Origin: Bilifractor sp002394235
GTDB taxonomy: Bacteria; Bacillota; Clostridia; Lachnospirales; Lachnospiraceae
NCBI RefSeq assembly: GCF_052118845.1
Contig: NZ_JBQKGJ010000009.1
Location: 39,003-103,002, forward strand
Length of the DNA stretch: 64,000 nt
Direction of reading: 5' to 3'
How positions within the stretch are numbered: position 1 is the first letter of the stretch; every line of letters starts with the position of its first letter. This document shows, piece by piece, positions 1 to 9,425 of this stretch. The notes under the pieces were generated by a model. That model did no database searches and was not told where the DNA came from. It saw only the letters and a list, made by a program, of their open reading frames with translations. The position numbers and the translations under genes were made by a program.

Positions 1-1462
1 CAAGCATGAACACCTTTCCAATTTCTTCCTTCAGAATATCGTCGATATTCGTCTCATTGACCGTGCTGTGACGCTTCATGATCTGTTCCGCCCAGTCTGC
101 ATGCTTTGACAGCTCCTCATCTGCGCGGATATTTCTTCCTTCAAGTATTGCTTTCCTGAGATCTGCCATCTCCTTCTTCAATCTTGCGGGAAGCACAGCG
201 AGACCCATAACCTCGATCAGACCGATATTTTCCTTCTTGATATGATGAAGCTCCGCATGCGGGTGGAAGACGCCGAGCGGGTGCTCCTTTGTGGTGATGT
301 TGTTCCGGAGGACCAGATCCAGCTCGTAATCCTCTCCCCGTTTCCTCGCAATCGGCGTGATCGTGTTGTGAGGCGTCCCGTCTGTCTCTGCATAGATAAA
401 GACTTTTTCATCCGTATATCCTCTCCATGCGGTCAGGATTCTGTCCGCGAGCGCAATGATGCGTTCGGTGTCCGGACCGGAGAGCCGGATACAGGACATC
501 GGCCATTTTACAATTCCCGACTGCACATCCTCAAATCCGGCCACGGAAAAGCTTCGTTCTACCGGTGCCTTCGCCATCGCGAATTCATAATGGCCGCCCT
601 GAAAATGATCATGACTCAGAATGGATCCTCCTACGATCGGGAGATCTGCATTCGAGCCGACAAAGTAGTGTGGGAACATCTTCACAAAATCGAAGAGCTT
701 GCAGAAGGTCGCATGCTCGATCTTCATCGGAATATGCCGGGAGTTAAACACAATACAGTGTTCATTATAATACACATACGGGGAATACTGGAAGCACCAG
801 TCCGAATTCTGTATGGTTACCGGAATGACCCTGTGATTTTCTCTGGCGGGATGATCCGGTCTTCCGGCGTATCCCTCGTTCTCCCTGCAGAGCTGGCATT
901 TCGGATAACCTGACTGCTTCGCGTTTTTCGCCGCCGCAATCGCCTTCGGATCTTTTTCCGGTTTGGAGAGGTTGATCGTAATATCCAGATCTCCGTACTC
1001 CGTTGGAACCTTCCACTTCATATCCTTCGCGATACGATATCTGCGAATGTAATCCGTATTTCTGGAAAAATCATAGTACCAGTCTGTCGCCTTGACCGGT
1101 GAATCCTCATACAGCTTCCGGAATCTGCGGATCACTTCAGAAGGTCTCGGCGTCAGGCATCCCATCAGACGGGTATCAAATAGATCACGATAGACGATGC
1201 TGTCCCCTCCGGTAATTCCCCTCGACACCGCGTCGTCGGTCAGCTCCTTCAGCGTCTCCTCGAGCTCGGTTCCCGCTGCAATCCGCTCCTCATTCAGAGT
1301 AGACGCGTAGGCGATCACCTCTTCCCGGCTGCCCTCATAGCTGTCCCTTTCGAGGTTCATCAGAATCTGATTTACCGTGTAAATGATATCATCCTCTTCA
1401 ATCAGACCTGTGTATAATCCATATCCTGCCAGCCGCGTTATTGCATTGTCAACATCACTCAT
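1..1462 (-). CDS. galT: UTP/UDP-glucose-hexose-1-phosphate uridylyltransferase, Firmicutes type (3' end outside window)
   Basis: Leloir-pathway enzyme that exchanges galactose-1-phosphate for the glucose-1-phosphate of UDP-glucose in the cytoplasm. The reverse-strand frame is open from ATG 1462 to the window edge (487 codons); the family is about 500 residues, so only the last few are missing. The translation begins MSDVDNAITRLAGYGL. It contains the Firmicutes-GalT stretch GGSILSHDHFQGGHYEF and, further on, HPHAELHHIKKENIGLIEVM, both histidine-rich parts of the active-site region, plus a CQLC pair. It lies 219 bp downstream of the alpha-galactosidase on the same strand, so the two probably handle successive steps of galactoside breakdown. 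No strong terminator was seen between them. Confidence 0.93.
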   Translation of the reverse strand, partial: MSDVDNAITRLAGYGLYTGLIEEDDIIYTVNQILMNLERDSYEGSREEVIAYASTLNEERIAAGTELEETLKELTDDAVSRGITGGDSIVYRDLFDTRLMGCLTPRPSEVIRRFRKLYEDSPVKATDWYYDFSRNTDYIRRYRIAKDMKWKVPTEYGDLDITINLSKPEKDPKAIAAAKNAKQSGYPKCQLCRENEGYAGRPDHPARENHRVIPVTIQNSDWCFQYSPYVYYNEHCIVFNSRHIPMKIEHATFCKLFDFVKMFPHYFVGSNADLPIVGGSILSHDHFQGGHYEFAMAKAPVERSFSVAGFEDVQSGIVKWPMSCIRLSGPDTERIIALADRILTAWRGYTDEKVFIYAETDGTPHNTITPIARKRGEDYELDLVLRNNITTKEHPLGVFHPHAELHHIKKENIGLIEVMGLAVLPARLKKEMADLRKAILEGRNIRADEELSKHADWAEQIMKRHSTVNETNIDDILKEEIGKVFML

Positions 1463-1681
1463 ATCTTCCTCCGTTCTGCAGGCATTTCCTGCTGTTCTGA
1501 TCATTCTTCGTATATATACGCATCTGCTGCCCCGGGCAGACCGAATCGCATACTAACCTCGCCATCATTCTTCACATGTATATGCATCTTCTGCCTGAAA
1601 CATTGATTCTCGTCTTCCTTCCGGTCACATATATCGACTTTATTCTTAATTGCCACAGATTGTATTTATTTCCGTTTCCGA

Positions 1682-4099
1682 TTATCTGGACGTTTGTTCC
1701 TCTTCCATGAAATACATTCTGGAGTTAAAGTCGGCAAAATATCTTGTATTCTCGTTGTATCCGGTTCCGCAGTAGGCTCCCTGAAGCTTCACACCGGCCT
1801 TCATCAGTACGGCGCCGTTCGTCTCGATCTCCTCCTGCTCACCGGGCATGGTGACAAATCGGGCGATCATGTTCTGAAGAACCGATCCCTGACGCACGTG
1901 CACCGGTGCCGCAGTATTGATCAGATCTCCGAAATCCCGGATATCATGACGTTTCGCGATATTGTAGAAATGATACCGGCTTCCTTCGTTCAGCCCTCTC
2001 GCCCGGTACATCTCAAACGGATGATTAGCCTCTGTCATTTTCTGAAGCATCATGCCGACGCCCCGTTTCCGGTCTGCCGATACGACCGTCCACTCAACGA
2101 TATTGTCAAACCGTCCGCGGTAAAAATCGCCGAACTGAAAGACTTCGCGCCATTCCTTATAAAGCGCGATCTGTTTCCGGATTTCATCCAGTTCCTTCTT
2201 CCCCAGGTCATTCAGGTTGAGCTCATATCCGAGTGTACCGAAGGCGGCGACGTTGAACCTGGTGTCGAGCGGAGTCTCGCGCAGTGTCTGATGATTCGGA
2301 CTTGCGGAAACATGTGCAGTCATCACGGAAGCCGGATATCCATAGCTGTAGCCCTGCTGAATTCTCGTCCGCATGACTGGATCCGTGTCGTCGCTCGCCC
2401 AGATCTGCGGGAAGTAACAGAGTGCGCCGAGATCAAACCGGCATCCTCCAGCGGCACATCCCTCGAAGAGAATCTCCGGGAATTTCTCCGTGAGAGCCTT
2501 TGCCAGACGGTAAAATCCGCAGATATACCGGTGAGCGGTTTCTCCCTGACGCTCCGGCGGAAGAGCGGGTGAATAGACGTCAGACATGATGCGGTTCATG
2601 TCCCACTTCACATAGGATATCTTGCCGGAAGAGAATACCTCGCTCATCTTTGCGATCAGATAATCGACCACCTCCGGATTCGCCAGGTCAAGAACCATCT
2701 GATTTCTCCCCTCCGAATGCGGTTTTCCCGGTATCTGCATCGCCCAGTCCGGATGTGCCTCGTAGAGCCGGCTCCTGCGGCTGACCATCTCCGGCTCCAC
2801 CCAGATTCCGAACCGAAGCCCGAGCTCCTCCATTTTTTCCGATATCTGCTTCAGGCCTCCCGGAAGCTTGGATCTGTTCACGTCCCAGTCTCCAAGAGAG
2901 CAGTCATCTCCGTTCCTTTCTCCAAACCAGCCGTCATCCATGACAAAAAGCTCGATTCCGACGTCCTTGCCAGCCTTTGCCAGACGAAGCAGACGATTCT
3001 CATTGATCTTGAAGTAGGAAGCCTCCCAGCTGTTCAAAAGGACCGGTCTCGCCCTATGCTTCCAAACTCCGCGGCTGATATGTTCGCGGACAAAATGATG
3101 CATGGAAAGGCTCATACCTGTGTATCCCTCGTCCGAACAGGTCATCACCGCCTCCGGCGCCTCGAACTCATCTCCCGGTGAGAGGATGAACGAAAAATTC
3201 TGCGGATTGATTCCCGACACAAACCGGGTCTTTCCAAAGGAGTTTACTTCCGCCGCTTCATAATGATTGCCGCTGTATATCAGATTCAGCCCGTAGCACA
3301 GTCCCGAAGATTCTGTTGTGTCTTCTCTGTGCAGCATCACAAACGGGTTGCTGCGGTTGGAAGAAGAGCCGGCATTGGAAGAATTTACAATTTTTCCAGA
3401 GACGACCGGAACGTCCGACCGGTACATCTCCCTCGCCCAGGCGCCGTGGAAGGTGCTCATGATATATCCGCTGTCTTCAAAATCAAGCTGCATGCTCATC
3501 AGACGATTCAGGACCACTGCCTCATCGCTGTCGTTAACGAGCCGGCTCGACCTCGTAATGACATCGCAGTCTTCAAATACATAGTAGTGAAGCTCAAGAC
3601 GCAGATCATATGACGCATCCTTCAGCGTCAGAATCAGATGGGAATAACGCCCGCCGCAGAAATTCTCCGTATACTGCTGTTCCGGTTCCTCACGGCTTCC
3701 GAACAGCGAGCCGGGAAGAGCATGAAATTCCGGTTTTTCGTCGGTAATCCTCGCCTCCTCAAACAGAAAGTCCGAAGTCACGCTTCCGTCGGCATGCGTG
3801 ATCTCCAGAAACGGTTCACGGATATCTCCCTTCCCGAGAGAAGACATCTCCAGACGCAGATCCTCCAGGGTGAGATCCATGTGCTCCTGATCGTAGGAGA
3901 TCATATTGCCTGCCGGAAATGCCCTTTTCTCTTCCAGACATTTCGCATCCTGCAGCAGCTCCTCATCTGTCTTCTCTGAAAAATCCCCCAGTGAGGGGCC
4001 GTAATACAGATGCTCCAGGTGTCCGCTGGGCAGGGCCTGAAAAACATAAGTTGTCTTTGGTGTTCCGATCATGAATACGTTCTTTATCTTTCTGATCAT
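1682..4099 (-). CDS. alpha-galactosidase, glycoside hydrolase family 36
   Basis: Releases terminal alpha-1,6-galactose from melibiose, raffinose and related oligosaccharides. About 805 residues, larger than the ~730 usual for GH36. Catalytic features, counted from the ATG at 4105, are the nucleophile motif YVKWDMNR (Asp near 502), the acid/base motif WASDDTDP (571-576), FVMDDGWFG near 388 and FGIWVEPEMVS near 432. There is no signal peptide, so the enzyme is cytoplasmic and needs imported substrate, which fits the GPH symporter just upstream. ATG 4105 sits almost on top of the GAGAGGAA ribosome binding site; ATG 4099 has better spacing and was chosen. It probably has its own promoter (4160-4188), because a terminator separates it from the symporter. 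Confidence 0.95.
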   Translation of the reverse strand: MIRKIKNVFMIGTPKTTYVFQALPSGHLEHLYYGPSLGDFSEKTDEELLQDAKCLEEKRAFPAGNMISYDQEHMDLTLEDLRLEMSSLGKGDIREPFLEITHADGSVTSDFLFEEARITDEKPEFHALPGSLFGSREEPEQQYTENFCGGRYSHLILTLKDASYDLRLELHYYVFEDCDVITRSSRLVNDSDEAVVLNRLMSMQLDFEDSGYIMSTFHGAWAREMYRSDVPVVSGKIVNSSNAGSSSNRSNPFVMLHREDTTESSGLCYGLNLIYSGNHYEAAEVNSFGKTRFVSGINPQNFSFILSPGDEFEAPEAVMTCSDEGYTGMSLSMHHFVREHISRGVWKHRARPVLLNSWEASYFKINENRLLRLAKAGKDVGIELFVMDDGWFGERNGDDCSLGDWDVNRSKLPGGLKQISEKMEELGLRFGIWVEPEMVSRRSRLYEAHPDWAMQIPGKPHSEGRNQMVLDLANPEVVDYLIAKMSEVFSSGKISYVKWDMNRIMSDVYSPALPPERQGETAHRYICGFYRLAKALTEKFPEILFEGCAAGGCRFDLGALCYFPQIWASDDTDPVMRTRIQQGYSYGYPASVMTAHVSASPNHQTLRETPLDTRFNVAAFGTLGYELNLNDLGKKELDEIRKQIALYKEWREVFQFGDFYRGRFDNIVEWTVVSADRKRGVGMMLQKMTEANHPFEMYRARGLNEGSRYHFYNIAKRHDIRDFGDLINTAAPVHVRQGSVLQNMIARFVTMPGEQEEIETNGAVLMKAGVKLQGAYCGTGYNENTRYFADFNSRMYFMEEEQTSR

Positions 4100-4159
4100 C
4101 AGCATTTCCTCTCATAAATATACAGACAGATGCAGGGTCTTTTTTCTATATATTATATT

Positions 4160-4188
4160 ATTATCTATGATCACTGCACATCCTTCAA
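4160..4188 (-). promoter_or_regulatory. candidate sigma-A promoter of the alpha-galactosidase gene
   Basis: Reading the reverse strand: -35 TTGAAG (4188-4183), 17-base spacer, -10 GATAAT (4165-4160), about 60 bp before the start codon. A weak cre-like stretch (GCAAAACGATGTAA, 4201-4214) lies just upstream. Inferred from consensus only. Confidence 0.5.
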
Positions 4189-4212
4189 TGTAATTATGTT
4201 GCAAAACGATGT

Positions 4213-4256
4213 AAAAAAAGACCACCGCCGCACATTCTCATCGGTGCCGGCGGCAG
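4213..4256 (-). terminator. intrinsic terminator after the GPH symporter
   Basis: On the reverse strand a GC-rich stem (CCGCCGGCAC pairing with GTGCGGCGG, one bulge) is followed by GTC and seven T residues. It lies 31 bp past the symporter stop codon. Confidence 0.75.
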
Positions 4257-4286
4257 CCTTTTGTTCGTTTTCTGAACAAAACACAG

Positions 4287-5663
4287 CTATCTTGAATTTT
4301 CCTGCTTCTGTTTGCGGAGTGTGCTCATCACCTCTGCCATTTTTTTGTCACTCAGCCTGTAGAAGCCCCGGAACAGCAAAAAGGCAACGACAAGAAGAAG
4401 TGCCGACGGAACCGTCATCCACAGCCGAAGCCCTCCGAGGGTCGCTGCGCTCTGCGCGGCTGCCTCCGTGTCAAGTCCGATCCACTCAATGGCCAGCCCT
4501 GAAATAAATGCCGCAATACCCGATGCCAGCTTCACCGTGAAGGTCTGCATAGAGAAAATTACGGATTCCTCCCGTTTTCCATTTTTCGCCTCACCGTAGT
4601 CTACGGCGTCTGACAGGAAGATGGTCAGCATTACATTCAGCACACCGTAAGATGCATAGACCAGAATGCCCGGAACAAGCAGAACAATCCATGACCCTTT
4701 ATAAATCCCGCTGAACGCAAAGGCAAGCAGTATCAGGAAGCCGGCGATCTGAAGCACAATCGTAACGGAAAAGAGTTTCAGTTTTTCCATCTTTCTGCGG
4801 AAAACCGGAACAAGCATCATGAAAATCACCTGTGCGAGAAAACATCCGGCCGTGAATATGCTGTACACATCGGTGTTTCCAAGGTCAAACTGGAAGAAAT
4901 ACAGAATCAGATTTCCAACGATATCGAGTGCCAGATAGACCAGAATCACCGCCGCTACGACACAGAGCGCCTGGTCGTTGCGGAAGAGGGATCCAAACAT
5001 TTCGCCAATCGAAGCAGATTTCATCTCCTCCGGTTTTTTCTCCGGAACATTTTTCACAAATACGATCTCTGATACCAGAAATACCACTGCGATAATGAGC
5101 GCCCAGTAGCGGAAGCCGATCCGGTATCCCGCAAGCGCCGTCGTCCCGGACAGCACCGGCACCACGATCATTGTGAGAACGGTAGGAATCGCGTCACCGA
5201 TTCCCGAGCTTGATCTCGCAAGGGAAGAAAGCTGCTCCCTGTCCTTACCCGGCTCTGTGATCGCCGGAATCATGGACCAGAAAGGAATATCCATCAGTGT
5301 GTATGTGACGCCCCAGGCGAGGTAAATCAGCGTCAGCCAGATCTTCATCGAGCCCGGCTTCATGCTGTCCGGCACTGCGAAAAGCGCATAGACGGTCAGC
5401 GCGTTCAGTACTGTTCCGGACAGAATCCAGGGGCGGAAACGACCCCATCTCGTTCTCGTCTTTGCAACCACGATTCCCATGATCGGATCGTTCAGCGCAT
5501 CAAAGATTCTCGCGCCCATCAGAACCGCTCCGATGAACGCGCTGCTGATCCCGAGCACCACATTATAATAATAAAGCAGATAGCTGTTTACCAGCATATA
5601 CACGATATCCTTGCCAAAAGCGCCGAAGCAGAACGCCGCTTTATTTCGTATCGTCAGTTTCAT
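4287..5663 (-). CDS. GPH-family sugar:cation symporter (MFS-like)
   Basis: Polytopic inner-membrane protein of about 458 residues with 12 predicted hydrophobic segments. It resembles MelB/XynB-type glycoside-pentoside-hexuronide symporters: N-terminal KAAFCFGAFGKDIVYMLVNS, then ARIFDALNDPIMG with the conserved Asp-rich helix II motif, and RWGRFRPWI in the loop after helix 2. An upstream TTG (5687) overlaps the previous stop codon, but ATG 5663 is preceded by GGGGGTTT and was preferred. It lies between the GT-B-like gene and the alpha-galactosidase, so melibiose/raffinose-type galactosides are the likely cargo; that substrate is inferred from context only. Confidence 0.9.
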   Translation of the reverse strand: MKLTIRNKAAFCFGAFGKDIVYMLVNSYLLYYYNVVLGISSAFIGAVLMGARIFDALNDPIMGIVVAKTRTRWGRFRPWILSGTVLNALTVYALFAVPDSMKPGSMKIWLTLIYLAWGVTYTLMDIPFWSMIPAITEPGKDREQLSSLARSSSGIGDAIPTVLTMIVVPVLSGTTALAGYRIGFRYWALIIAVVFLVSEIVFVKNVPEKKPEEMKSASIGEMFGSLFRNDQALCVVAAVILVYLALDIVGNLILYFFQFDLGNTDVYSIFTAGCFLAQVIFMMLVPVFRRKMEKLKLFSVTIVLQIAGFLILLAFAFSGIYKGSWIVLLVPGILVYASYGVLNVMLTIFLSDAVDYGEAKNGKREESVIFSMQTFTVKLASGIAAFISGLAIEWIGLDTEAAAQSAATLGGLRLWMTVPSALLLVVAFLLFRGFYRLSDKKMAEVMSTLRKQKQENSR

Positions 5664-5683
5664 TTCAAACCCCCATTTCTTTT

Positions 5684-7162
5684 TCAAATTCCACGCTTCA
5701 GATTCACAGCCGTTCTGACTGCCCGGTAAGCGCCGTCATAGATTCCCGCCTTCTTATTTCCGATAATATTGGTACACATGTCCTTCAGAAGCACATCATC
5801 GTCCAGGAAAAGATCTGTCATCTGAAGAATATGCGGAAGATCCCGGCATTCGAGTGTTCCGTCTCCGATCTCCGCAGAGTGGATGGCGCCCCATTTTTCA
5901 TGTCCCCCGATTCTGCGGATGAACAGCTTCGGCACCGGATAGAAGGAGAGCTCGCTCGGCTTTGTGACCAGAACATCACAGCTTCTCATCAGAAGGTTGG
6001 TACAGTACACCGCCTCAAAAATATTTTCATGCCAGAAAGCGTGGACACCCCCGATCGCATCATCCGAAAGAGCTGTCGACGCAAATTCCTCTGTTTCCTT
6101 CCAGTTGTTGAAATGTTCCTCCGAGACCTGCGCGAGCCCGCTCACTTCCGAACACAGCTCCTCCCATACATTTCGGTAGTCTCCGACATTGATGAAAAGC
6201 GCCGCCTTCTTCTTTCGGATCACCGGAAGCAGGTGCCGGATGATTCCGGCAAAAATCTCCTTCTGGGCGCCCGCCCCTCCGATTGTCAGGAGAAACCGCA
6301 TCGGCATGCCGTTTTCCTTTCTGCGGATTCTTGCGGCGCAGTCCTCTTCAATATTCCGTACAAGCTCATCATCCACATAATGTCCGGTGTAGATGAGTGA
6401 TTCCGGCGGCATGGGATGGAGCACCCGGTCCCCGTCCATTCCATTCAGAATCCGGTAGCCCTGATATGCCTGATGTGTCTGTATCGTGTGAACGCTGCCC
6501 TCCGCCAGATGAAGCGCCATGGGCCAGTTGTCCGGTATGGCGTTTACCACATATTTCATACCTGCGTGAACCGCTGCCTGTGCCGGCCACACATGTGTAC
6601 CGATCACCGGGATATCCTTCGGAACATTCCGGAACACTGCCGCCATAATCTCAGCGTTTTTCTGATCAGAGGCATTGTAGGAAAGCTTCCGGAAACCCTC
6701 ATAGTTCAGCGGCTCCCAGATGACCTTATTGAACAGCCTGCTCTTCTGGGACAGCCTGGAGCCCATGGAATACAGGTCGTTCTGCGCACGGATCACCTTT
6801 GTGCAGGCTGTCTGCGGATACGAATTCAGATCCATCCAGTATGGCTTGTATCCCATCGCATGCGCGCAGGAAGCCATCGCCATAGAAATCCTGTAGTGTC
6901 CGAATCCCATCCGGATATTGCCGACGATGATTCCCTTTCCGGTGTCAAATTCCTCCTCTCCTGCAAGATCGTCCTCCGGCAGACAGATGTCGCTCACGCC
7001 GAGCGACTCACCGATGTAACGATTTTTCCGGATAATGGTACGATAAGACGCATTTGCGTCGTCTCCATACTTTCTGGCGTACCTTTTCCCGGAAGCTTCC
7101 GCTTTCCGATAGTCCCGCTCACGTATCCGGTTTCCAAATATTTCTCTTGATTTGTCTTCCAT
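5684..7162 (-). CDS. GT-B-fold glycosyltransferase-like protein of unknown function
   Basis: 492 residues, soluble. I do not recognise a named family. Near residue 80 it has GIIVGNIRMGFGHYRIS, which resembles the N-terminal GxGH loop of GT28/MurG/MGDG-synthase enzymes. Near residue 290 it has FLLTIGGAGAQKE, a second nucleotide-sugar-like glycine loop. Near residue 395 it has LVTKPSELSFYPVPKLFI, comparable to the sugar-nucleotide-binding C-terminal part of that fold. No membrane helix is evident. The start is supported by GGAGGAGG before ATG 7162. It sits 15 bp downstream of a TetR gene, and its stop overlaps the upstream edge of the GPH symporter gene, so the three look co-transcribed. The sugar donor and acceptor are unknown; it could also be a non-catalytic binding protein. 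Confidence 0.6.
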   Translation of the reverse strand: MEDKSREIFGNRIRERDYRKAEASGKRYARKYGDDANASYRTIIRKNRYIGESLGVSDICLPEDDLAGEEEFDTGKGIIVGNIRMGFGHYRISMAMASCAHAMGYKPYWMDLNSYPQTACTKVIRAQNDLYSMGSRLSQKSRLFNKVIWEPLNYEGFRKLSYNASDQKNAEIMAAVFRNVPKDIPVIGTHVWPAQAAVHAGMKYVVNAIPDNWPMALHLAEGSVHTIQTHQAYQGYRILNGMDGDRVLHPMPPESLIYTGHYVDDELVRNIEEDCAARIRRKENGMPMRFLLTIGGAGAQKEIFAGIIRHLLPVIRKKKAALFINVGDYRNVWEELCSEVSGLAQVSEEHFNNWKETEEFASTALSDDAIGGVHAFWHENIFEAVYCTNLLMRSCDVLVTKPSELSFYPVPKLFIRRIGGHEKWGAIHSAEIGDGTLECRDLPHILQMTDLFLDDDVLLKDMCTNIIGNKKAGIYDGAYRAVRTAVNLKRGI

Positions 7163-7177
7163 GACTGCCTCCTCCGA

Positions 7178-7903
7178 TTAAGGATCGCGGATCACAATTC
7201 CCTTTACCAGAATATCCACGACCTCCTGCAGCGCCGCGTGATAAGTTAACCCGTTCTCAATCAGAATATCTCTTTCAAAAAACTGCTCCAGTGTTGCCTC
7301 CATCATTGTCTGAAAAACCGGTATGGAAAATCTCCGGATTCTTCCCTGCCGCATGCCCTCTTTCAAAAGCTCCACGGTCGATTCCCATCCGCTTTCCAGC
7401 CGCTCCTTCAGATGCCGGTAAACAGACGGATACTTGTCACGCAGATCATAAAGCTGACGAAAATCCACATTCTGATAACGATCCGGCATGACACCGAGGA
7501 TCTTCCTCACCCTGTCGACAATGTCCATCTCCCGGTCTTCATACACCTTCTGCTCATCTTCCTTGATCGAATCAAAGATGTAATCTACCATCTCATAAAG
7601 CAGATGCTTTTTGTCCGGAAAATAGACGTAAAGGGTTTTCTTGCTGCGATGCAGCTCCTTCGCGAGATCATCCATCGTAAACTTCATTCCCTTCCGGTTA
7701 AAAAGCCGCAGCGTTGTCTCCAGAATGTCTTCCCGGATATCCTGATCGGCGCAATTCTCTTCTGACAAAACATCATCCGAGGCTGCAGCATCTGTACTCA
7801 TCGGTTTCGTCAGCTCTGTCTGTTCTGTCTGCTCCGTCAGCTCTGTCTGCTCTGTCTGCTCTGTCTGTTCCGTCTGAAAATCGATCACGTCCGGGACCTC
7901 CAT
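7178..7903 (-). CDS. TetR/AcrR-family transcriptional regulator with an N-terminal TEQ repeat
   Basis: 241 residues. A typical TetR DNA-binding domain begins near residue 58 (ILETTLRLFNRKGMKFTMDD, then KELHRSKKTLYVYFPDKKHL), followed by a helical ligand/dimer domain. Residues 10-32 are a low-complexity stretch of Thr-Glu-Gln/Leu triplets encoded by an in-frame 9-bp tandem repeat (about 7826-7875). The start is uncertain: ATG 7903 has only a weak upstream GAAG, and the Met just after the repeat (MSTDAAAS) would give a protein without the tail. It probably controls the GT-B-like and GPH genes that follow in the same direction. Confidence 0.85.
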   Translation of the reverse strand: MEVPDVIDFQTEQTEQTEQTELTEQTEQTELTKPMSTDAAASDDVLSEENCADQDIREDILETTLRLFNRKGMKFTMDDLAKELHRSKKTLYVYFPDKKHLLYEMVDYIFDSIKEDEQKVYEDREMDIVDRVRKILGVMPDRYQNVDFRQLYDLRDKYPSVYRHLKERLESGWESTVELLKEGMRQGRIRRFSIPVFQTMMEATLEQFFERDILIENGLTYHAALQEVVDILVKGIVIRDP

Positions 7904-8059
7904 ATCTTCGACAAGATGTCGGAAACTAAATTATCTGTTTCAGTTTCCATGGGCTCATTTTACCACTTTACCCGCAAAAAAATAAGAAACTATTTATACA
8001 AAAATAGTTTCCTATATTTGTGCGAGTTGCATGCTCCCACAGATGCATTTATTTTGTTT

Positions 8060-8157
8060 AACGAGATAAAACACGCTGCGCGAGTTTTATCTCGCTATCG
8101 CGACGCTCGCCGCACACGAATACTTCGCATTCAGCTGCGGCTCACTGTTCGCGTAAA
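8060..8157 (+). repeat. 98-bp palindromic repeat, copy A
   Basis: First of five near-identical copies in the window (also 23806, 43448, 45772, 50271). Internal structure: a perfect 10-bp inverted repeat GAGATAAAAC/GTTTTATCTC around an 11-base loop, then nested arms CGCGA, GCCGCA and CGAAT with complementary TCGCG, TGCGGC and ATTCG. It occupies the gap 7904-8207 between the LacI gene end and the TetR start, next to the hairpin at 8162-8196. This copy reads CAGCTGCGG where the other four read CGGCTGCGG. Confidence 0.9.
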
Positions 8158-8161
8158 TACC

Positions 8162-8196
8162 AGCAGACGCTCCTTCCTTACGGCGGGGCGCCTGCT
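8162..8196 (-). terminator. probable terminator hairpin after the LacI gene
   Basis: Imperfect 12-bp stem (AGCAGACGCTCC pairing with GGGGCGCCTGCT, one mismatch and one wobble) 12 bp past the LacI stop codon. On the reverse strand it is followed by GGTATTTACGCG, which runs into repeat copy A. The T tract is weak. Confidence 0.5.
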
Positions 8197-8207
8197 CATT
8201 CAGGGAA

Positions 8208-9305
8208 TTAATTTCTGTAACGGATATCCCGGACGGTCTCGCCCACCAGAAGCCTTCCCTTCACTCCGATCTCTTCAATAATGCTTGATTTGCGGTTAAC
8301 CACCATTTCAATCAGCTTCTGCGCCGCAAGCCTTCCGATGCCCTCCGCATCCTGACGATATGTGGTGAGGGCCGGCTCCATGATCTGCCCGACGTCGATT
8401 CCGTCGTAACCCACGGCGCTCACATCCTGCGGGATCCGGTATCCGAGCTCACGCAGCACTCTCCGTCCTCCAATATAAGAAAAATCATCTGAAAACATGA
8501 TGGCTGTCGGCTTATTCCTGCTGTTCATGATCTCCTTCACAATTTCGTTGTTAAATTTCGGGTCGTTGTATCTCCCGTCATGAACCGAGACTTCATCCTC
8601 GTCGACTCCAGACTCCTTCAGCGCCCGGTAAAAACCCGCCAGCCGTTTCTGCGTGACAAGCGTATCTTCTCCGTGAATAAAGGCAATCTTTCTGTGCCCA
8701 TGGTCGATGAGATATTTCGTAAGCTCATAGCCTCCTTCTTCATTATCCGACATTACACAGCTGTGATTCTTCACCTGATAATCAATAGTGATAAATGGGA
8801 TCTCGCTTCTCACCAGCTGAATGATCCCCGGCGCGTGAAAATTCACATTTGCGATGAGAATACCGTCACACTTCCGGTAGCGCACATGCTGAAGAAAGGA
8901 GTCCCCGACCATCTTCTGGCTGATGAACGTGATATCATAGCCCAGACGCTCCAGTTCCTTCTTTGCGCTGTTCAGAATCACTGAAAAAAAAGGATGCATG
9001 AGTCCGGACGATGTGTCATCCTCAAAAACCACACCGATATTATGCGAAATATTCGTCCGAAGCAGAATGGCAGAGGGATCCGGGTGATAATCCATCTCCT
9101 CCGCGATTCGGCGGATTCTCCGGGATGTCTCCATGGAAACATCCTTGTAACCGTTCAGCGCCTTACTGACCGTAGCGACGGATACTCCGCACTTCTTTGC
9201 GATATCCCGGATCGTCACCGGCCGCTTCGTCACCGCTTCGTCCCTCTCTTCTGTAATATCGGCATTCCCCTGCTGTCCATCTGATGAATACGTTCTGTCT
9301 GCCAT
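8208..9305 (-). CDS. LacI-family transcriptional regulator
   Basis: 365 residues. After about 30 poorly conserved residues comes the LacI helix-turn-helix (VTIRDIAKKCGVSVATVSKA) and hinge region, then a periplasmic-binding-protein-like effector domain (IGVVFEDDTSSGLMHPFFSV; TAIMFSDDFSYIGGRRVL). No catabolic gene is directly adjacent on the same transcript; downstream lie only repeat copy A and the TetR operon. The sugar effector is unknown. GH36/GPH control is possible but unproven. Confidence 0.9.
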   Translation of the reverse strand: MADRTYSSDGQQGNADITEERDEAVTKRPVTIRDIAKKCGVSVATVSKALNGYKDVSMETSRRIRRIAEEMDYHPDPSAILLRTNISHNIGVVFEDDTSSGLMHPFFSVILNSAKKELERLGYDITFISQKMVGDSFLQHVRYRKCDGILIANVNFHAPGIIQLVRSEIPFITIDYQVKNHSCVMSDNEEGGYELTKYLIDHGHRKIAFIHGEDTLVTQKRLAGFYRALKESGVDEDEVSVHDGRYNDPKFNNEIVKEIMNSRNKPTAIMFSDDFSYIGGRRVLRELGYRIPQDVSAVGYDGIDVGQIMEPALTTYRQDAEGIGRLAAQKLIEMVVNRKSSIIEEIGVKGRLLVGETVRDIRYRN

Positions 9306-9360
9306 CTTCTGTACCTGTTCTTTCTGATCCTGTCCCGATGAACCTGAAGTTTCAAGTGAA

Positions 9361-9425
9361 TCCTGTGATTCACACCCTTAAACGTCTGTTGTGATTCACA
9401 CTCTTACACGTCTGCTGTGATTCTT
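9361..9425. repeat. 26-bp tandem repeat, about 2.5 copies
   Basis: TGTGATTCAC recurs at 9364, 9390 and 9416 with intervening ACGTCTG-like sequence. It lies in the 9306-9607 gap between the LacI start and the sir2 end. The rest of that gap holds AT-rich sequence that may include the LacI promoter; no other feature was seen. Confidence 0.8.

Noticed and set aside
1694..2572. 292-codon plus-strand frame opposite alpha-galactosidase
   Set aside because: Antisense shadow; the GH36 reading on the other strand explains the region.
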